In this document: in pieces, positions 8,367-17,481 of the stretch
Layout: every line of letters starts with the position of its first letter
Numbering within the stretch: position 1 is the first letter of the stretch
Assembly (NCBI GenBank): GCA_024233005.1
Contig: JACKQE010000002.1
Location: 124,001 to 188,000, forward strand
DNA length: 64,000 nt
Source of the DNA: Akkermansiaceae bacterium
GTDB lineage: Bacteria; Verrucomicrobiota; Verrucomicrobiia; Verrucomicrobiales; DEV007
Direction: 5' to 3'
Position numbers and translations under genes: made by a program
Notes under the pieces: model-generated
Databases searched by the model: none
Seen by the model: the letters and a program-made list of their open reading frames with translations, nothing else
Told to the model about the DNA's origin: nothing

Positions 8367-8381
8367 GAGTATGAGCCGATA

Positions 8382-10679
8382 CTAGGCTCCTTTCTCACCC
8401 TCATCGCCAGTGGAAACCTTGTGTGTCTTCAATGACCAGCCGGTTTTCAGCCCAAGCACAAACCAGCTCAGTGTGATCGTGCCGATAGCGAAAATGGTGT
8501 CGCCCACGACGCGCAGCCATTTGAAAGTATCCATGATGCCGCTGCCGAGAAACTCCTCGCTGCGGGCATACCACAGGCCGTGATTCACGCTCGCCAGGGT
8601 TTGCAACAAGCCGAGCGGCAGCAGACTCAGCAGCGCCATCAGCAGCAGGCCGATGTTGATCGCCCAGAACGAAAAGCGGATGAGCCCTTCCTTCCACTGT
8701 CCGGGCGCGGCGAGGCCTTTGGCCACGAAGAGCATCAGGCCGATGCCAAGCATCCCGTAGACGCCGAAGAGCGCGGTGTGGCCGTGCAGCGGCGTAGTGT
8801 TCAGCCCCTGCATGTAGTAGAGCGCGATGGGCGGATTGATGAGGAAGCCGAAGATGCCAGCGCCCAGCATGTTCCAGAAGGAAACGGATAGCATGCACCA
8901 GATGGGCCACTTGTATTCGCGCACCCATTCCCTGGCCTGGCTGAGTTTGTAGTTGTGCCACGCCTCGAAGCCGATCAGCACCAGTGGCACGACCTCCAGC
9001 GCGCTGAAGGTGGCACCCAGCGCCAGTACGGAAGTCGGCGTGCCCGCAAAATACAAGTGATGGAAGGTGCCGAGGATGCCGCCCGCAAGGAAGATCGTGG
9101 TGGCGAAAAGCACGCCCGCCGTGGCCACGCCGATGCGCAGCAGTCCCATGCGCGTGAACATGAAGGTGATGACCACGGTGGCGAAGACTTCGAAGAACCC
9201 TTCCACCCACAGATGCACCACCCACCAGCGCCAGTAGGTCGCCATCGACAGGTGGGTCTGCCGCTCCCACATCAGCCCGGCGGCGAAAAACACCGCGATC
9301 GCCACCGTGGAGAGGAAAAACAGCACCAGCAAATGGCGGCTTTCGCTTGGCTTGCGCAGCGCCGGCCACATTGCCCGGCCCATCAGCGTCAACCAGATAA
9401 TTAGTCCGGCGAAGAGCAAAATCTGCCACAGGCGTCCCATCTCGGCGTATTCATAACCCTGGTGGCCGAACCAGAAGTTTTCCGCCAGCCCCAGCTTCTG
9501 CATGATGCCCATCCATTGGCCGGCCATCGATCCCAGCAGAACAAAGACCACCGCGCCAAAGAGCACATTCACACCCAGCCGCTGAAACCTCGGCTCATGC
9601 CCGGAAACGGCCGGTGCGATGTAAAGGCCGGTGGCCAGCCACGCCACGGCAATCCACAGCACAGCGAGCTGGACATGCCACGTTCGCGCCACCGAATACG
9701 GCAGAAACTCCGCCAGTGGCAGGCCATAGAAATGCTGACCTTCCACGCCGAAGTGCGCCGTCACCACGCCCAGCAGCACCTGCACCAGCAGCAACGCGCA
9801 CACCACCCAGAAATACTTCAGCGTCGCCCGCATGGAGGGGGTGGCCACCTGCCCCAGCAACGGGTCCTTTTCCGGCAGGAACTCCGCGTCCGGCAGTTCC
9901 TCATCGCTGCCCCGCGCGTAGTGGAAGGCCAGCAACGCCACTCCCACCAGCAGCATGATGACGCTGAACCCAGTCCACAGCATCAGGCTGCCGGAGGGCG
10001 TGTTGTCGATGAGCGGCTCATGCGGCCAGTTGTTGGTGTAAGTCACCGCCTGCCCCGCACGCTCCGTCATGCAGGACCACGAGGCCCAAAAGAGAAACGC
10101 ATTCAACGGCTGCAGGCGCGCCGGATCCCGCACCGTTTTTTCCATCATCGCATAGGCCTCGCGCAGCTTCGGCAGGTCGCCTTCCATGCCGCCCCCGAAC
10201 AGACCCGCGTAATGCGCCATGTTGGCCTTGATGGAGGCCGCACGGTCCGCGCTCACCGTCAGCGTCCCCGTTGCCGCGTCATAACGGTTGGTCCGCAGTT
10301 CTTTCTTCAGCCGCGCCTTCAGCGCCGCCTGTCTCTCCGCGTCCAGCGACTCATACGCCGCGCCACCGTCCGCCTTCGCCCAGTGATCCAGCAAAAAAAC
10401 CGTCTCCCGATGCAGCCAATCCGCCGTCCAGTCGGGAGCCACATAGGCACCATGTCCCCACACGCTGCCGAGTTGCTGCCCGCCGGTGCTCTGCCAGACA
10501 TTCTGGCCGTCCTTCACCTGCTGCTCCGTGAACAGCACTTCGCCCGTGCCTTCCACCACCACTTGTTTCGCGATGGGCGGAGCCTGCCGGTAGATCTCTC
10601 CTCCAAAATACAGCAGCACGGCGAAGGACACGCCCACCACCGCGCCCAAAAGAATCCACAAGCGTTTGAGATTGCGCAT
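8382..10679 (-). CDS. norB: Quinol-dependent nitric oxide reductase (qNOR)
   Basis: A 765-residue multi-span membrane protein. After an N-terminal membrane anchor comes a soluble region with FTEQQVKDGQNVWQSTGGQQLGSVWGHGAYVAPDW, the fused cytochrome-c-like extension of qNOR that lacks a haem c motif. About twelve membrane segments of a haem-copper oxidase fold follow, with HVQLAVLWIAVAWLATGLY, VHLWVEGFFEVFATVV (the glutamates characteristic of NO reductases) and FHHLYFAGTP (histidine pair for haem b3/Fe-B). It reduces 2 NO to N2O using quinol, with no separate NorC subunit needed. It is divergent from hmp and followed by the NsrR-like gene. No other denitrification genes are present, so the role is NO detoxification. 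Confidence 0.93.
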   Translation of the reverse strand: MRNLKRLWILLGAVVGVSFAVLLYFGGEIYRQAPPIAKQVVVEGTGEVLFTEQQVKDGQNVWQSTGGQQLGSVWGHGAYVAPDWTADWLHRETVFLLDHWAKADGGAAYESLDAERQAALKARLKKELRTNRYDAATGTLTVSADRAASIKANMAHYAGLFGGGMEGDLPKLREAYAMMEKTVRDPARLQPLNAFLFWASWSCMTERAGQAVTYTNNWPHEPLIDNTPSGSLMLWTGFSVIMLLVGVALLAFHYARGSDEELPDAEFLPEKDPLLGQVATPSMRATLKYFWVVCALLLVQVLLGVVTAHFGVEGQHFYGLPLAEFLPYSVARTWHVQLAVLWIAVAWLATGLYIAPAVSGHEPRFQRLGVNVLFGAVVFVLLGSMAGQWMGIMQKLGLAENFWFGHQGYEYAEMGRLWQILLFAGLIIWLTLMGRAMWPALRKPSESRHLLVLFFLSTVAIAVFFAAGLMWERQTHLSMATYWRWWVVHLWVEGFFEVFATVVITFMFTRMGLLRIGVATAGVLFATTIFLAGGILGTFHHLYFAGTPTSVLALGATFSALEVVPLVLIGFEAWHNYKLSQAREWVREYKWPIWCMLSVSFWNMLGAGIFGFLINPPIALYYMQGLNTTPLHGHTALFGVYGMLGIGLMLFVAKGLAAPGQWKEGLIRFSFWAINIGLLLMALLSLLPLGLLQTLASVNHGLWYARSEEFLGSGIMDTFKWLRVVGDTIFAIGTITLSWFVLGLKTGWSLKTHKVSTGDEGEKGA

Positions 10680-10707
10680 GCCGCCGACTTTAGCGGAACC
10701 GAACTAA

Positions 10708-10733
10708 AATAAAAGAATTTTTTTTCTTTTATT
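10708..10733. promoter_or_regulatory. AT-rich palindrome in the norB-hmp divergent promoter
   Basis: Perfect 10-bp arms (AATAAAAGAA at 10708-10717 and TTCTTTTATT at 10724-10733) separated by six T. It is the only strong dyad in the 87-bp gap between norB and hmp. It is a plausible shared operator for the NsrR-like protein, since NsrR sites elsewhere are AT-rich dyads, though the half-site differs from the enterobacterial consensus. Confidence 0.5.
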
Positions 10734-10766
10734 CAGAGGGAGGCAGGCGTATCCATCTCGGCACAT

Positions 10767-12014
10767 ATGAGTCCACTGAGCGCATCCACCATCGCCATCG
10801 TCAAATCCACCGCGCCCGTTCTCGAAGAACACGGCGAATTGCTGACCCGTCATTTCTACAAACGGATGTTCCAGCACAACCCCGAGGTTGCTCCGTTCTT
10901 CAATCAGGCCAATCAGGGAGCGGGGCTTCAGCAAAGGGCGCTCGCGGCCGCCATCTGCGCCTATGCCGCGAACATCGATAACCTGGAAGTGCTGGGCGGC
11001 GCAGTGGAACTGATCGCTCAAAAGCACGCCTCTCTGCAAATCAAACCTGAGCACTATCCCATCGTCGGTTCCAATCTGCTCGCTTCCATTCAGGAAGTTT
11101 TGGGAGCCGGTGCGACAGAAGAGGTCATTCAGGCGTGGGGTGAAGCTTACCAGTTTCTCGCGGCCATCCTCATAGGCCGGGAGGCGCAGATCTATGAAGA
11201 GCACCGTGCCACTCCGCATGGCTGGGAGGGATTCAAACCTTTCGTTGTGGCAAGAAAGGAACCGGAAAGCGAAACCATCACCTCATTCTACCTCGAACCC
11301 GCGGAAGGCGGCAGTGTGCCGGCTTTCAAAGCCGGTCAATACATTACCTTGCGGGTGCCCAGCCCCTGTGGGCACACGACCATGCGGAACTACAGTCTAT
11401 CCGATAAACCCGGCAATCCCTGGTATCGGATTTCCGTCAAACGCGAGACTGGAGCGGACGAAAAAACGCCGGATGGATTCGTTTCCAATTTTCTGCACCA
11501 GCATGTCCGCACGGGCGATAAAATCGAGGTGGGGCCGCCCTGCGGCGAGTTTTTCCTCGCCCCTCCGGAAGCCCCCGGGCGTCCGCTGGTCTTGCTCTCG
11601 GCCGGGGTGGGCATCACTCCCGTCATGAGCATGCTGCTCAGCGCGCTCGACCACACACCGGAGCGAAAGATCTTCTTCCTGCACGGCTGCCTCAACAGCC
11701 GCGTCCACGCCTTCCGCACGCAGATTGACGCCCTCGCCCAATCGCATCCCAACCTTACCGTTCGCTATCGCTATGACGGTCCCACCGATCTGGATCGGCA
11801 GCGCATGGATGGTGGACCGGTCAGCGAAGGACAAATTGATGCGGAACTGATCGAATCCCTTATCCCAAAACGGGATGCCGACTACTATTTTTGCGGGCCG
11901 AAACCCTTCATGGTAAACATTTATCACCAACTTCTTGAATGGGGCATTCCTGCCTCGCAGGCACATTTCGAATTCTTCGGCCCGCGTCAGGATCTTGAAA
12001 AACACCGCCCTTAG
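10767..12014 (+). CDS. hmp: Flavohaemoprotein, nitric oxide dioxygenase
   Basis: 415 residues, the usual length of the family. The N-terminal globin domain (about 1-140) has the proximal His in AQKHASLQI and LTRHFYKRMF. The FAD-binding domain contains MRNYSLSD. The NAD-binding domain has LLSAGVGITPVMSML and YYFCGPKPFM. It converts NO and O2 to nitrate using NAD(P)H in the cytoplasm, complementing the anaerobic reaction of the divergent NO reductase. Its 3' end abuts a small opposite-strand XRE gene. Confidence 0.95.
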   Translation: MSPLSASTIAIVKSTAPVLEEHGELLTRHFYKRMFQHNPEVAPFFNQANQGAGLQQRALAAAICAYAANIDNLEVLGGAVELIAQKHASLQIKPEHYPIVGSNLLASIQEVLGAGATEEVIQAWGEAYQFLAAILIGREAQIYEEHRATPHGWEGFKPFVVARKEPESETITSFYLEPAEGGSVPAFKAGQYITLRVPSPCGHTTMRNYSLSDKPGNPWYRISVKRETGADEKTPDGFVSNFLHQHVRTGDKIEVGPPCGEFFLAPPEAPGRPLVLLSAGVGITPVMSMLLSALDHTPERKIFFLHGCLNSRVHAFRTQIDALAQSHPNLTVRYRYDGPTDLDRQRMDGGPVSEGQIDAELIESLIPKRDADYYFCGPKPFMVNIYHQLLEWGIPASQAHFEFFGPRQDLEKHRP

Positions 12015-12242
12015 AACCTGTTTAAAGAGGGCGGACAGGGGCACTCCGAGCACTTTGGCGAAGAAGAATAACTCGTGGTCTCCCACCCACAGCAGCCGGG
12101 CTTCGATCTTGGCCAGTGTGCCGCGCGATCGGTCATACCCGGCCATTTGCAGTTTGATGGCCAGTTGTTCTTGAGTCATCCCGCGTTGATACCTAATCTT
12201 TCTCACCTGCGGGCCAATTAAGTTTCTGTATCGGGTTTTCAT
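12012..12242 (-). CDS. Small XRE-family HTH protein, 3' end apparently lost
   Basis: The frame opens with MKTRYRNLIGPQVRKIRYQR, then MTQEQLAIKLQMAGYDRSRGTLAKIE, a standard XRE/Cro helix-turn-helix. The recognisable domain ends at LGVPLSALFK, where such short regulators normally stop. Here the frame instead continues without a stop antisense into hmp, as far as 11397. I give only the recognisable domain. The junction suggests that hmp and this gene were joined by recombination. Confidence 0.6.
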
Positions 12243-12498
12243 GGCGGAGGATGTAGTTCATGGTCCGCCATTCTATTTCCTTGTCCGCCTCGACCCCATT
12301 CCCAATCGGGAGCAATCTGGCAGCTTCGTTGCTGGCTGGCTTCCTAGCGATCGGCTTCAGCGACTGCCCGTCTAGTAGCGCAATGGCAGGAAAAACGGCA
12401 TCGGCCTATGGTCCGTCATCGGGGCCGTGCATCAATGCTGCGGCTGGTTGATCTCAGTCGGGAGCAGGGGCCGGGGCATATCATGGGAGGATGGACGG

Positions 12499-12957
12499 AT
12501 GATCCCGTTATCCGACTATGAATCCCTGAGCCGCGAGGAGCGAATCCGGCGCATCGGAGCCATCCTCGGCAAAGCCGTCACCCTGCGTCTTGAGCGCGAG
12601 CGCGCCGCCAGAGAGGGGGCTGGGGAAGTCCCCACGGCTTCAGGCGAAGCGCCGCCATCCGGCCATGACCTTTCAGCCTCTAATATACCCGCCGAACCGC
12701 TGGCCAGCGATGAGCTGATCCTGATGCGCAAAGCCGCCACGCTCGGCTATATCCATCCGCGCGATGCCGCCGCGTGTTTCGGAAGTTCCCGCACCACCGC
12801 CTACCGGCGGTTGCAGCACCTTGAACGGGGTGGATGGATCATCCGCAATGGGCAGGGAAAGGCTTCCCGTTACCATCTCACCGACAAGGCCCATTCGGCC
12901 CTGAAACGCATGAAACGCATTGTGCGGGACGAGGGAGCCGGAGATTCCGGCCAGTGA
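12499..12957 (+). CDS. Winged-helix DNA-binding protein of the element
   Basis: 152 residues from the ATG at 12499 (MIPLSDYESLSREERIRRIG). The C-terminal half is a winged helix: LGYIHPRDAAACFGSSRTTAYRRLQHLERGGWI, then the wing GKASRYHLTDKA. The middle is low-complexity and Ala/Pro-rich. It is probably a regulator carried by the integrated island. The 256 bases before it (12243-12498) contain nothing I can support. Confidence 0.65.
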   Translation: MIPLSDYESLSREERIRRIGAILGKAVTLRLERERAAREGAGEVPTASGEAPPSGHDLSASNIPAEPLASDELILMRKAATLGYIHPRDAAACFGSSRTTAYRRLQHLERGGWIIRNGQGKASRYHLTDKAHSALKRMKRIVRDEGAGDSGQ

Positions 12958-12994
12958 CCCCGACCCGCACGGCCCCGCCGTGGAACGATTCACT

Positions 12995-13420
12995 TCAACT
13001 GCTCAACCCATGCCGCTCGCAATCCGCCCTCATCCGCTGGAACGCCTCCACCCGTTCAGGGGCGGGAGTCTTGGCGACGCCCATCAACTGGCGAACGCTG
13101 AAGGCCCTGATAAGCGCCGGGGCGGTGAGATCCGCGAGGTAGTCTTGTGCGTCCTTGGGCAGATGCAGAAGGCTGAACATCTGCGTCATTCGTGCTTTGC
13201 TAAGGCCCTCTTGCTCACCAATTTGCACTTTGGTCAGCGCCTTGTCTTCATCCAGACGCCGCTGCCAGTCGAACACTCTCCAGATGGGATGCCGCGCTGC
13301 TTTGTGATTCTCCTGCGCGGTGTCGTCCGAAAGCTCGCCCTGCGCCGTGGATTTGAGAGAGAACTGGAACGGCTCCGCCACGAAAGGAGGCAGATTGTGC
13401 TGGTAGTAGGGAAGACCCAA
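12995..13420 (-). CDS. KorB/ParB-like HTH protein, 5' end uncertain
   Basis: Residues of about 45-95 (WQRRLDEDKALTKVQIGEQE, then GLSKARMTQMFSLLHLPKDAQDYL) form a helix-turn-helix like those in ParB/KorB proteins and in C-terminal regions of some element-encoded recombinases. The frame has a TTG at 13420. It stays open upstream in the same frame (SFWLKLVLGLPYYQHN), so the true start may lie near 13470 or the gene may be a 5'-truncated remnant. It is convergent with the winged-helix gene and marks the last recognisable element gene. Confidence 0.5.
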   Translation of the reverse strand: MGLPYYQHNLPPFVAEPFQFSLKSTAQGELSDDTAQENHKAARHPIWRVFDWQRRLDEDKALTKVQIGEQEGLSKARMTQMFSLLHLPKDAQDYLADLTAPALIRAFSVRQLMGVAKTPAPERVEAFQRMRADCERHGLSS

Positions 13421-13695
13421 AACGAGCTTGAGCCAGAAAGAAGTTCGTAAAGTGTGCTCGCCCGCACCGCCATTTTTTCTCGAGACTCAGTCGGGCCACC
13501 CTGTCCAACCCAGGCATATCCTGCTTATCCCCAGCAGGTATCATTAGTGCGGGTCCACTTTGCTGCCAGAATTTGGAGAGGAAAGAAAAATTCCCCCGGA
13601 ATTTCAGGCCACATCAAAATTGCGGATTCCGCAGGCGAAATCCGATTGGTCACTGGTCTGGATGATTTCCCAGAATGGCACCACCCGCCGTTGAA

Positions 13696-14052
13696 CTAGG
13701 CTTCCTTGGCATTGGCGATGGCAGAGGCCCAAGCAGTGCGGCCATATAACACAAACCGGAATTCTTGCCCTGAGGATGTGAAGACAGCAAGGGAATTCGG
13801 GAGGAGTGGGATCAGGTTGAGGAACTTCGTCCAACACTTGGTGATGGTAACAATGTCACTCAACAGGATCAATGTCGTTCCAACTTGGACATTGAACGCG
13901 TGTGACTCGAAAATCAGCCTCGTATTGGTAAGGTATAATCTCCCTCCGACGGTTTCAATATGCCGTTGCAAGTTGGCTGGTCCCTGCTTGAGCAGGACTT
14001 CATTCGAATCAAGAGGAGTGTTCACAGGAATCAGGAAGATAATGCCAAGCAC
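13696..14052 (-). CDS. GRAM-domain-like small protein
   Basis: 118 residues. ETVGGRLYLTNTRLIFESHA, then LLSDIVTITKC and FRFVLYGRTAWASAI, match the beta-strand pattern of bacterial GRAM/PH-like domains, which usually bind lipids or act as scaffolds. No membrane segment or catalytic residue is visible. It lies downstream of a small membrane-protein gene on the same strand. The 230 bases before it (13465-13695) show nothing. Confidence 0.6.
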   Translation of the reverse strand: MLGIIFLIPVNTPLDSNEVLLKQGPANLQRHIETVGGRLYLTNTRLIFESHAFNVQVGTTLILLSDIVTITKCWTKFLNLIPLLPNSLAVFTSSGQEFRFVLYGRTAWASAIANAKEA

Positions 14053-14164
14053 CCGCCACGCAGGATCGGCCTAAGTTGTAGGAATTTCGGATCAAATCGA
14101 GAACCTTGCTCGCTGCCAGTGTCACTTCCATAATCGATCGTTTCAAGGTCGACCTGGAGGTCTG

Positions 14165-14593
14165 CTACGATTCTCCCGGAAGAAGCAGCAGGATGCCAAA
14201 AACAAGGGCGACAACCAAAAGCAGAAATAGAAAACTGACGCCAATTACCCCCCCCCAGGAGCCAAGTTTCCCACCGGCAGAGAGGTGCTGTTCCACCAAG
14301 CTGCCATGAACCCGTTTGGACGCTTGAAGTAGCCCAAAGGAGTAAGCCAGCGGAATAATTTGGTTCGGAAACCGATCTGGAAGTTGGAACGCAACGAAAA
14401 GCACAACCACGGTGCCAACGATCCCCCAAACAAGACACTGAGTGGCCTTTTGAGGATTTCCAAGCTGCCGATAATTTTTGGCGAAAAACCAGCAGGCAGC
14501 AACAGGAGAGCCAATGAAAGAGGCGATGGCAACCTGCTTTGGAGAGTAAAGGATTTGATTAGTGTCAGTAAGCTTTATTTCTGGCGTTTCCAT
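14165..14593 (-). CDS. Small integral membrane protein
   Basis: 142 residues from the ATG at 14593 (METPEIKLTDTNQILYSPKQ). There are three or four hydrophobic segments: AIASFIGSPVAACWFFA, IVGTVVVLFVAFQLP and a strong C-terminal one (GVSFLFLLLVVALVFGILLL). I do not recognise a family. It is probably co-transcribed with the GRAM-domain gene downstream. Confidence 0.6.
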   Translation of the reverse strand: METPEIKLTDTNQILYSPKQVAIASFIGSPVAACWFFAKNYRQLGNPQKATQCLVWGIVGTVVVLFVAFQLPDRFPNQIIPLAYSFGLLQASKRVHGSLVEQHLSAGGKLGSWGGVIGVSFLFLLLVVALVFGILLLLPGES

Positions 14594-14877
14594 ACAATTT
14601 ATTAAGGCAGAATCACAGTGGGAATGATGCACAAACGAAAACCAAATGACAATCAGATTGGTAGCCTTCCCTTAAGATTTTTGGAAGCATATTCCGTAAA
14701 GTCCATAGAAAAAAATCTTTCCCCGTAACTCAAGGGTGACCACTGTGGCCACAGGATCTATGCCAATAGGATTTGAGATTCGGTTCTCAGGAAAACGGAA
14801 GGTATCGGCCAGCAGTATCGGAGTTTACGCGATCTTTCTGTTTGACCGGAAGGGATAAAATTCGTTACTGGATTTCC

Positions 14878-15372
14878 ATGCAAAAATTTCCCTTAAATTC
14901 GCTTCTCCTCGGGTGCTCCGCTCTGTTGATTGTCATGCTTTGGTTTTTCAGCCAAAAATCCTGGTCCCATTACGAGCAAACACTCGGGACCCGGGATCAG
15001 GGCACGATCACCTGGACGACTTCCCAGGGGGATCGGAAAATAGGTGCCGACTACTACTTTGGCGGAAGTTCGGTGCTTCTGTTGGCGGCGGCGTGGCTGG
15101 TGGGAAACTTGTTTATCAGAAGAGACAAAGAATCATTTCAAGGCATGATTTCACTTGGCATCTCGGTTCTCGGCATGATTGCTCTGGCAAGATGGCTTGC
15201 GGACTGCAGGAGCCATGACAATTCCGCAAACATGCGCTATCTCCTGGCCGGGCAATATCTCGATGACGCGGGTCGCGTGGCCATAGGCCTCGTCGCTTCC
15301 TTGGCTCTGCTGGGCACGATTACCATCATACTTGGGCGCAAGAGCGAAGCGAAGGAAAAAAATGCCCCATGA
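14878..15372 (+). CDS. Hypothetical membrane protein
   Basis: 164 residues from the ATG at 14878 (MQKFPLNSLLLG), chosen because the preceding in-frame residues are polar. Hydrophobic segments are LLLGCSALLIVMLWFF, SSVLLLAAAWLVGNLF, GMISLGISVLGMIALA and AIGLVASLALLGTITIIL, so about four membrane spans. No known domain is recognised. The 284 bases before it and 208 after it contain no gene I can support. Confidence 0.55.
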   Translation: MQKFPLNSLLLGCSALLIVMLWFFSQKSWSHYEQTLGTRDQGTITWTTSQGDRKIGADYYFGGSSVLLLAAAWLVGNLFIRRDKESFQGMISLGISVLGMIALARWLADCRSHDNSANMRYLLAGQYLDDAGRVAIGLVASLALLGTITIILGRKSEAKEKNAP

Positions 15373-15580
15373 CCTGATTCCGGTTCCATGATCAGGAGCT
15401 GTCGCGAGTTACTAAATCATGATCGGGACGAACCCGTTACCATCTTTCCCCCCTTCGCAGCATTCGTTATTTGACTAAGCCTTTGCAGGAATTTCCCTCC
15501 GCATCCCGGCCTCAGGCTGCACTTGGGTCAACAAGGTTTGAATCGCGAGGAATAACAGGGTGAACACTTTTGGAGGCAGG

Positions 15581-16408
15581 TCACTTCGCAATCACAGAAT
15601 CCAGCTTCATCAGAGTGTCACGATCATCAATGTAGTATGCGCGATCTCTCGCTAACCATCGCCGGGAGGGAAGCGGCAGCGAGTCCAGCTCCTTGACGAG
15701 GGTATCCGCCACTTTTTCCATTCTCTGTTCCGCTTCCTGCCAGGTAAAACCAGCACCAAGCAGACTAAGAAGGATGAGGTTCCTGCCTTCGACCTCCGAC
15801 GAGGAAGCGACATCCAGCCGCCTTTGCAATGGCATGTTGTTGCCTCTGGGGTCGGCGCCGGAGGTGTCTTTGCCCGCGGCCAGATCGATCCGCTTGAATG
15901 CTTTTTGCAAGTAGCGCTCCTTGAGGAGTTCCGAATCCTCGGCACTGTAAAGCTGCTTGAGTAGCATCCTGCCTCTTTCTTCACCAGCCCTCACCACTTC
16001 GTCAGGAATCACCGGCTCCGGGGGGCGCGCAGGAGCCGTGTTTGTTTGGGGACCGGCACCGGGTTTGCTGGTGGCAAAGGTTGTTTCTGATAGCAGTGTG
16101 AGAACTTCGACATCTTCAATCTTCATGATCGATTCCCTGCACAGGTCGCGTCGGGCAGCGATGGCGAGTCCTTCAAATGATTTGAGATCGGCCTCCCCGG
16201 GCTTGGTGCCTACCATGTCATCGAGTTTCCGTCCCTTGCCAAGCTCAGTGAGCAACCACAGCAGATTAGGCTGAAAAAAACCTTCTGGAGCGGTCTGCAA
16301 GGTATCCAACATATATAGTTTCAGCTTGATGGGATCTTTTGATGGCTCCCCGCCAAAGACCACCGCGGCACAAAACACCAGGCTCAGCCTGACAAATAGC
16401 TGTTTCAT
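15581..16408 (-). CDS. Secreted hypothetical protein
   Basis: 275 residues with a signal peptide (MKQLFVRLSLVFCAAVVFGG). The mature part is charged and helical, with a Pro-rich linker (PGAGPQTNTAPARPPEPVIP) in the middle. No catalytic motif is evident. It is the last intact gene before the indel-dense block that begins near 16.6 kb. Confidence 0.6.
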   Translation of the reverse strand: MKQLFVRLSLVFCAAVVFGGEPSKDPIKLKLYMLDTLQTAPEGFFQPNLLWLLTELGKGRKLDDMVGTKPGEADLKSFEGLAIAARRDLCRESIMKIEDVEVLTLLSETTFATSKPGAGPQTNTAPARPPEPVIPDEVVRAGEERGRMLLKQLYSAEDSELLKERYLQKAFKRIDLAAGKDTSGADPRGNNMPLQRRLDVASSSEVEGRNLILLSLLGAGFTWQEAEQRMEKVADTLVKELDSLPLPSRRWLARDRAYYIDDRDTLMKLDSVIAK

Positions 16409-16668
16409 GGCAGAGATTTAGGCCGGACATCACCAATTTGTCAATCGCCGTCGCGATCTCCCGCCTAAAATGTCTCTTGCTTATCCTAGGTTGACTTTCC
16501 AGTCGGATCGAAAATTGGGAAAACCCCTTGGTCTTGCCCCTGACGCCGGCACGAAGGCAGATCGTTGTGATGGAATCATTCAAGGGATGGATCTTGAAAG
16601 TCAGCCCTTAAGCACTCACGATCCGGTCAAGCAGGGCATCGTTCCGCTCGATCCCTGCCGAGAGGCAA

Positions 16669-17475
16669 CTATGATCGCCCGCAGTTCCCCGTCGCTCCAG
16701 CGGTTGGCAGAGGTGAATTCTCCTCCAGAAACTGGACGCCTTTTCTGATCGACTTCCACCAAAGCGGTGGACCAGGCGGAGATTCAGCGAAATAGCGAAG
16801 CGCGCCGCGCTTTCCATCGATCGCGCGCCTAATCCGGGCGGCATCCTCCGGTGACCACTTTGAGCCAGCAGGAAGGTAAAGCGGATGCCACTCCGTAGCG
16901 CCTCTCGGCGAGAGGTGGATGGTTTCGGAAAGGACGCCGCCATATTTCCGGATCGGCATAAAGGGTGCGCGCGCCAGCTCGAGGGTAGGCCAACGTGCGG
17001 ACTTGCAGGTCGACATCGCCGAGCCGCTTCGCGAAAAAATGCGAGGGTGCGATCCGACGGACGGTCGCTTCAGGCGTGCGCCCGCTACGCAGCGTCTCCC
17101 GAACGACCGGACCGAGAAGTCTCATCCATCGGTCAATCCGTCGCCAGCCTGAATCACCGGCGCCGCTCCTTTCACGAGGAGCACCGAATGCCCAGGGTGC
17201 AGCGAGAGGTGCCGCCGCGTTGTGGTGTCGAGGAAGAGATCGATCTTTTCCGGGCGGTGAACCCTTCCAGAACTTCGACCGTGACGAAACAAAACGGACG
17301 CTCTTCCGGATCCTCACGGGCAGCGGCCCCTCACTTTCGATGAGTTGGTCGTGGCGACTTTGGGGAAACGGGATACTGCAAATCTGGCAGGCGTGAGATA
17401 ATCCGCCGCCAACCAGGCTGGTAAGCCACCGCGAGAATGCTGGCCTGTAAGGAAAACATAGGCGCTCCTGCGCAT
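16669..17475 (-). pseudogene. Unidentified frameshifted gene downstream of DUF3604
   Basis: Following frames across indels from an ATG at 17475 gives a hydrophobic N-terminus, then recognisable stretches such as PEERPFCFVTVEVLEGF, LHPGHSVLLVKGAAPVIQAG, GPVVRETLRSGRTPEATVRR and ESPPGPPLWWKSIRKGVQF, with a stop at 16669. I cannot name the family. It is the last gene of the minus-strand sulfatase series. Confidence 0.4.
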
Positions 17476-17481
17476 CACTTC

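Noticed and set aside
9462..10712. A 416-codon plus-strand frame opposite norB
   Set aside because: His/Gln/Arg-rich nonsense composition, antisense to the well-supported NO reductase.
12260..12451. A 63-codon plus-strand frame before the winged-helix gene
   Set aside because: No ribosome-binding site or recognisable feature; composition looks random.
5246..16408. CRISPR array or phage structural genes in the island
   Set aside because: No regularly spaced repeats and no capsid, portal or tail-like proteins were seen.
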